In this document: piece by piece, positions 60,466 to 64,000 of the stretch | Layout: each line of letters begins with the position of its first letter | Numbering within the stretch: position 1 is the stretch's first letter | From: Gloeotrichia echinulata CP02 | Lineage (GTDB): Bacteria > Cyanobacteriota > Cyanobacteriia > Cyanobacteriales > Nostocaceae | Assembly: GCA_038087035.1 (NCBI GenBank) | Contig: CP051187.1 | Location: 2,981,001-3,045,000 of the forward strand | Direction of reading: 5' to 3' | Length of the DNA stretch: 64,000 bases | The notes under the pieces: generated by a model | The model's input: the letters and a program-made list of their open reading frames with translations, nothing else | Database searches by the model: none | What the model was told of the DNA's origin: nothing | Program-made: the position numbers and the translations under genes

Positions 60466-62250
60466 ATGACAGAAGCAACAGCAATTCGTCCTGACATCCG
60501 CACTCAAGAAAACTTGCCGACTATTCATTACCTAGTAGCAATGCCTCAACCAGAAACCCATCTGTTTGAGGTGACTTTGCACCTTGTAAACTATATATCA
60601 CCAGTTCTTGATTTAAAAATGCCAGTATGGTCTCCAGGTTCATACTTGGTTCGAGAATATGCGAAGAATTTACAAGATTTTGCTGCTTTTGCGGGCGATG
60701 AAGCTTTACCTTGGCAGAAAATCAGTAAAAATCACTGGCAAGTAAATAAAAACGGCGTTTCTGAATTAACTATACGTTACCGCATTTTTGCTAATGAACT
60801 AACGGTTAGGACAAATCACCTAGATACCACTCACGGGTATTTTAACGGTGCCGCCCTGTTTTTTAGAATACCTGGTTTGGAAGGACAACCCATTCGCGTT
60901 ACTATCGTTCCACCATATCCAGAATGGCAAGTTACTACGGCAATTACACAATACGGTAATAAAGTCAATACTTTTTCGGCTACTGATTTTGACACTCTTG
61001 TCGATAGTCCCTTTGAAATTGGTGCCCACAAGTTGTACGACTTTGAGGTATTGGGAAAACCCCATGAACTAGCAATCTGGGGACAGGGGAATTTGCAAGT
61101 TGAGGAAGTGATTTCTGATATTCAGAAAATTATCCATGTGGAAGCACAGATGTTTGGTGGTTTACCCTATGAACGATATGTGTTTCTGCTACATTTATTG
61201 AACCAAGGTTATGGTGGTTTGGAGCATAAAAACTGCTGCTCATTAATTTATCAGCGTTTTGGTTTTCGCACTCAAGATAAGTACGAGCGCTTTATACAAT
61301 TAGTAGCACATGAGTTCTTTCATTTATGGAACGTGAAGCGAATTCGCCCCAAAGCCCTAGAGATTTTTGATTACGACCAAGAAAACTATACACCCTCCCT
61401 ATGGTTCTGTGAGGGGACTACGAGTTACTATGACCTGTTGATTCCTTTATGGGCAGGTCTTTATGATGCTAAGTCATATTTGAATCATTTATCCAAGGAA
61501 ATTACTCGCTTCCTCACCACATCAGGACGCAAGGTACAACCCCTTTCGGAGTCTAGTTTTGATGCTTGGATTAAACTCTATCGTCCAGATGCTAATAGCG
61601 GAAATTCGCAAATTTCCTACTATTTGAAGGGGGCAATGGTATCCTTATTACTAGATTTATTAATTCGCGAAAAGTATGGAAATCAAAGCTCCTTCAATGA
61701 TGTGATGCGCCAAATGTGGCAACAATTTGGGAAGTCTGAAATTGGTTATACGCCAGAACAGTTGCAAGCAGTAATTGAATCAGTAGCCGGAATAGATTTG
61801 AGCAATTTCTTTAAACGCTACATTGATGGGACTGAAGAATTACCTTTTAATGACTATTTGAAACCTTTTGGCTTGCAATTGGTAGGTGAACAGGAACAAG
61901 AACCTTACTTCGGTGTGAAAGTAAATACCGAAAATGGGCGGGAAATATTTAAGTTTGTTGAGACAGGTTCACCAGCGCAAGCAGCAGGAATTGATTTTGG
62001 CGATGAGTTGCTAGCAATTGATGGGATTAAAATCACAGCCAGTGGGTTAAGCGATCGCCTGAAGGATTACCAACCCAACGATACTATCGACGTTACACTT
62101 TTCCACCACGACATACTCCGCACCCTCAGCGTGACTTTAGCAAATCCACGTCCCACACGGTATCAAGTGGTTCCCATTCAAAATGCTGAATCAGCGCAGC
62201 AAGAAAACTTAGCTGGGTGGTTAGGGATATCAGCTAAGAGTCTTTTTTGA
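60466..62250 (+). CDS. M61 family metallopeptidase (glycyl aminopeptidase type) with PDZ domain
   Basis: 594 residues. N-terminal beta sandwich (MPVWSPGSYLVREYAKNLQD), catalytic domain with zinc motif HEFFH at residues 282-286 followed by LWNVKRIRP, and the third ligand Glu in FCEGTTSYYDLL. A C-terminal PDZ segment reads KFVETGSPAQAAGIDFGDEL. M61 enzymes release N-terminal Gly or Ala from peptides. No signal peptide. It stands alone. Confidence 0.9.
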   Translation: MTEATAIRPDIRTQENLPTIHYLVAMPQPETHLFEVTLHLVNYISPVLDLKMPVWSPGSYLVREYAKNLQDFAAFAGDEALPWQKISKNHWQVNKNGVSELTIRYRIFANELTVRTNHLDTTHGYFNGAALFFRIPGLEGQPIRVTIVPPYPEWQVTTAITQYGNKVNTFSATDFDTLVDSPFEIGAHKLYDFEVLGKPHELAIWGQGNLQVEEVISDIQKIIHVEAQMFGGLPYERYVFLLHLLNQGYGGLEHKNCCSLIYQRFGFRTQDKYERFIQLVAHEFFHLWNVKRIRPKALEIFDYDQENYTPSLWFCEGTTSYYDLLIPLWAGLYDAKSYLNHLSKEITRFLTTSGRKVQPLSESSFDAWIKLYRPDANSGNSQISYYLKGAMVSLLLDLLIREKYGNQSSFNDVMRQMWQQFGKSEIGYTPEQLQAVIESVAGIDLSNFFKRYIDGTEELPFNDYLKPFGLQLVGEQEQEPYFGVKVNTENGREIFKFVETGSPAQAAGIDFGDELLAIDGIKITASGLSDRLKDYQPNDTIDVTLFHHDILRTLSVTLANPRPTRYQVVPIQNAESAQQENLAGWLGISAKSLF

Positions 62251-62497
62251 AATTGCTTAGTTAGTTTTGAGGTTCGTCAAGAGTCAAAGATCCAGAGTCC
62301 AGGGTCAACTGTCCAGAGTCAAAACCTTTATTCCTTGACTCTTGACTTTTGACTCTTGACTCTTGACCCTGAATTTTTGGTGTGGAATTCCCTACCTTGT
62401 TTATCGGATAGCACACCTTTGGGTCATATTGCAAGTTTTATGGACTTAAAGTTATATTTATTTACATAAAGTTACAAAAGTTAAAAAAAGTATTGCG
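62251..62497. other. Gap with CTTGACT heptamers, upstream of psb35-like gene
   Basis: GAGTCAA/CTTGACT units at about 62278-62370 on both strands (so they can fold on each other), then an AT-rich promoter region with AAAGTTA repeats before the next ATG. Confidence 0.5.
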
Positions 62498-62725
62498 ATG
62501 ACTATCTTAATTGCATTGTTGGTTGTAGGTTGGGTAGCGGCTGCGGTTATTGGCACTCAGGCTTATTTCTTGGGAGAGCAGACCAAGCCCATCCATGAGC
62601 GTAACTGGCGTTCTGACTCCTTTGAACAATTGGCTAAGTCAATCACCGGCAAGGATATCAACTACAGCGATCGCACTCCTGCTTATGCGATGGATGCCTA
62701 TGCCAGCAACTCTTTACCCCGATAA
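62498..62725 (+). CDS. Photosystem II assembly protein Psb35-like small membrane protein
   Basis: 75 residues. One N-terminal membrane helix (TILIALLVVGWVAAAVIGTQ) then AYFLGEQTKPIHERNWRSDS and a polar tail DINYSDRTPAYAMDAYASNS. I recall this build from cyanobacterial Psb35, which stabilises the CP47 module during photosystem II assembly, but the match is from memory. A hairpin at 62741-62767 follows the stop. Confidence 0.5.
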   Translation: MTILIALLVVGWVAAAVIGTQAYFLGEQTKPIHERNWRSDSFEQLAKSITGKDINYSDRTPAYAMDAYASNSLPR

Positions 62726-63311
62726 TATGTCTATCAATACAGCCTCCAGTACCTGGACTGGAGGCCTCGGTTTATAAAATCTTCAAATAGTTGACATAAT
62801 GTGAAGAATACGTTAACTTTATTCATATAAGCTTACAAAAGCTGAAAAAATTAAATTTTTGAACAACGACAACTCAGGGGAAAGTCTGATATTTGGGTAA
62901 TTTCAGATTTTCCTTTCTTACCTCGGTCAGTGCAACCGGGGTTTTATTTTTGGGGAATTTTAACCGCAAACAGACCTAGAGTTCTTTCGATCCTTTGAAG
63001 AACGGAACCCAGCGGAAATTTATCAAGTAGGCGAAACTATGCTTACGCCTTCAGGTGTAGAGTTTTACAACCCAGCTTTTATGCTCCGACGCCAAATCAT
63101 CTGCTATGAGTAACTACTTTGGCATTTGGCTGTAAAATACAATAGCCTGTGGACTGGATAGTGCCGACACTTCCAGGTCGAAGCAGGAAGAAAAAGCGGA
63201 CATTTGTTAGCATTTGTTAGCTTTTTTGGATCGGAAACAGCTACACCAAAATTGGAGCATCCCAGGTGTTAGCTATTGAACCAGAGAATAAACCTCACGA
63301 CCGTGTTTACC
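62726..63311. other. Gap with two terminator-like hairpins, no clear gene
   Basis: After the hairpin at 62741, an AT-rich stretch (62798-62860) resembles the leader before the 62498 gene, and CCTCGGT ... ACCGGGGTTTTATTTTT at 62921-62951 is a second terminator-like hairpin. ATTTGTTAGC occurs twice at about 63201-63222. The Psb35-like leader may be partly duplicated here. Confidence 0.45.
62741..62767 (+). terminator. Hairpin after the Psb35-like gene
   Basis: Stem GCCTCCAGT / ACTGGAGGC with loop ACCTGG, followed by CTCGGTTTATAAAATC. A strong 9-bp stem, weak T-run. Confidence 0.55.
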
Positions 63312-64000
63312 ATGAAAAAATGCCAGTATCAATTTTGGTTCACCTTACTATGTTGTGCTTGTTTGGTTTGCGGATGGACTGACAAAGTGTTAGCAGCAGA
63401 AATCACCAGTAACACTACACCGATATCGAAGACAGAATTAGCTCAAGCAACGGTGACTCAAAATGTCTATGAATACCTACAACAATATCAACCAGAAACT
63501 TATCAAGTTCTGACTAATACATTAACCACAGCTATTGAAGATGCAAAACAACCTGCTGCTGATGAGGTAGCAGAGGATCTTTGGGCGTTATCTCCTAGTA
63601 ATCCCAAGATAAAATGGAGAGAAAACAATGGCAAAATTGAATATTTGATGTCAACTTGGAAATATGTCAGCAATCCAACTGTAGATTGGCCAGTAGGTAC
63701 GAAAAAACAATTATATTATCAAACTTGGTTGACAGCAGTTCCACAAGTGAAAGAATTTTGTCAACAATATCAAGGTGTTGATGGGAATATTCCTGATAAT
63801 ATTGAGCTTTCGTTGAGAATACAACAGTATTTGGGCTTAATTTTAAATAAATATTCCACGAAAACTCATTTTGTGGAACTCTGGGTAAAAGCTGAAGATT
63901 TAACTAGACCATGTATTGATTCAGAAATTGAAGATTCTAGTTGTAATCTTTTACCTGTACCCGTACCTGATAGTAGTCCTGTGGTGAAAAGTATCTACAC
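63312..64000 (+). CDS. Secreted protein of unknown function, 5' part
   Basis: The frame from ATG 63312 is open to the window end (229 codons and two bases). MKKCQYQFWFTLLCCACLVC followed by GWTDKVLAAEITS is a signal peptide with Ala-type cleavage; the Cys in CCACLVC-G might instead be a lipobox-like site. The mature part has repeated Gln-Tyr-rich helices (YEYLQQYQPETYQVLTNTL, EFCQQYQGVDGN). No family recognised. The 3' end lies outside the window. Confidence 0.6.
   Translation, partial: MKKCQYQFWFTLLCCACLVCGWTDKVLAAEITSNTTPISKTELAQATVTQNVYEYLQQYQPETYQVLTNTLTTAIEDAKQPAADEVAEDLWALSPSNPKIKWRENNGKIEYLMSTWKYVSNPTVDWPVGTKKQLYYQTWLTAVPQVKEFCQQYQGVDGNIPDNIELSLRIQQYLGLILNKYSTKTHFVELWVKAEDLTRPCIDSEIEDSSCNLLPVPVPDSSPVVKSIY

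Overview
The window comes from a heterocyst-forming filamentous cyanobacterium (order Nostocales). The evidence is the 3' end of chlB, carboxysome shell genes (ccmK3/ccmK4), carotenoid isomerase crtH, a candidate photosystem II assembly gene, the heterocyst genes hetZ and patU, frequent GCGATCGC (HIP1) octamers, and the heptamer and palindromic repeats typical of these genomes. The genus cannot be fixed from the sequence.

Layout. 0-5.7 kb: chlB end, an orphan CDI-type toxin/immunity pair, a very unusual calmodulin-like/Erv-ALR-like fusion, and an AAA ATPase with a truncated PIN partner. 5.8-18.1 kb: a MscS channel, then a minus-strand block of chemosensory genes (CheW, CheR-TPR, MCP, WspD-like CheW, CheA-REC, CheB) followed by REC-PP2C phosphatase, anti-sigma-type kinase and STAS protein. 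This looks like a Wsp-type pathway whose output is partner switching. 18.6-24.6 kb: a tauD-like pseudogene, an MFS transporter, accD, pilD and leuB. 24.7-31.5 kb: a decayed mobile zone with a TnpB/RHH element, parDE, an ABC transporter broken by a 196-bp MITE, and an IS608-like element inside ggt remnants. 32-48.7 kb: mostly housekeeping genes (DUF1802, aldo/keto reductase, hydrolase, DUF433/DUF5615 pair, aroE, yggT, upp, crtH, a CVNH lectin, ABC-F, DUF1824, prohibitin, ABC exporter). 48.8-52.4 kb: the wreck of an nSTAND/WD40 gene. It keeps its start, winged-helix tail and WD40 repeats, but its centre is replaced by tandem repeats and its WD40 part is split by an IS whose empty site can be rebuilt exactly. 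52.5-56.1 kb: a ParA-like ATPase and coiled-coil partner resembling the carboxysome positioning pair McdA/McdB, near ccmK3-ccmK4. 56.5-64 kb: a small ORF abutting hetZ, then patU, a Crp-family regulator, an M61 peptidase, a Psb35-like gene and a secreted protein that runs off the end.

Most interesting points: (1) four calmodulin-like EF-hands joined to an Erv/ALR-like CxxC domain; (2) the Wsp-like array wired to a PP2C/kinase/STAS switch instead of a diguanylate cyclase; (3) the repeat-invaded nSTAND gene, whose repeats keep the reading frame over long stretches; (4) the McdAB-like pair beside ccmK3/K4; (5) two MITE families with equal-length copies inside the window; (6) a short ORF with a good ribosome binding site directly ahead of hetZ. 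All calls were made by reading the sequence; no database search was run.
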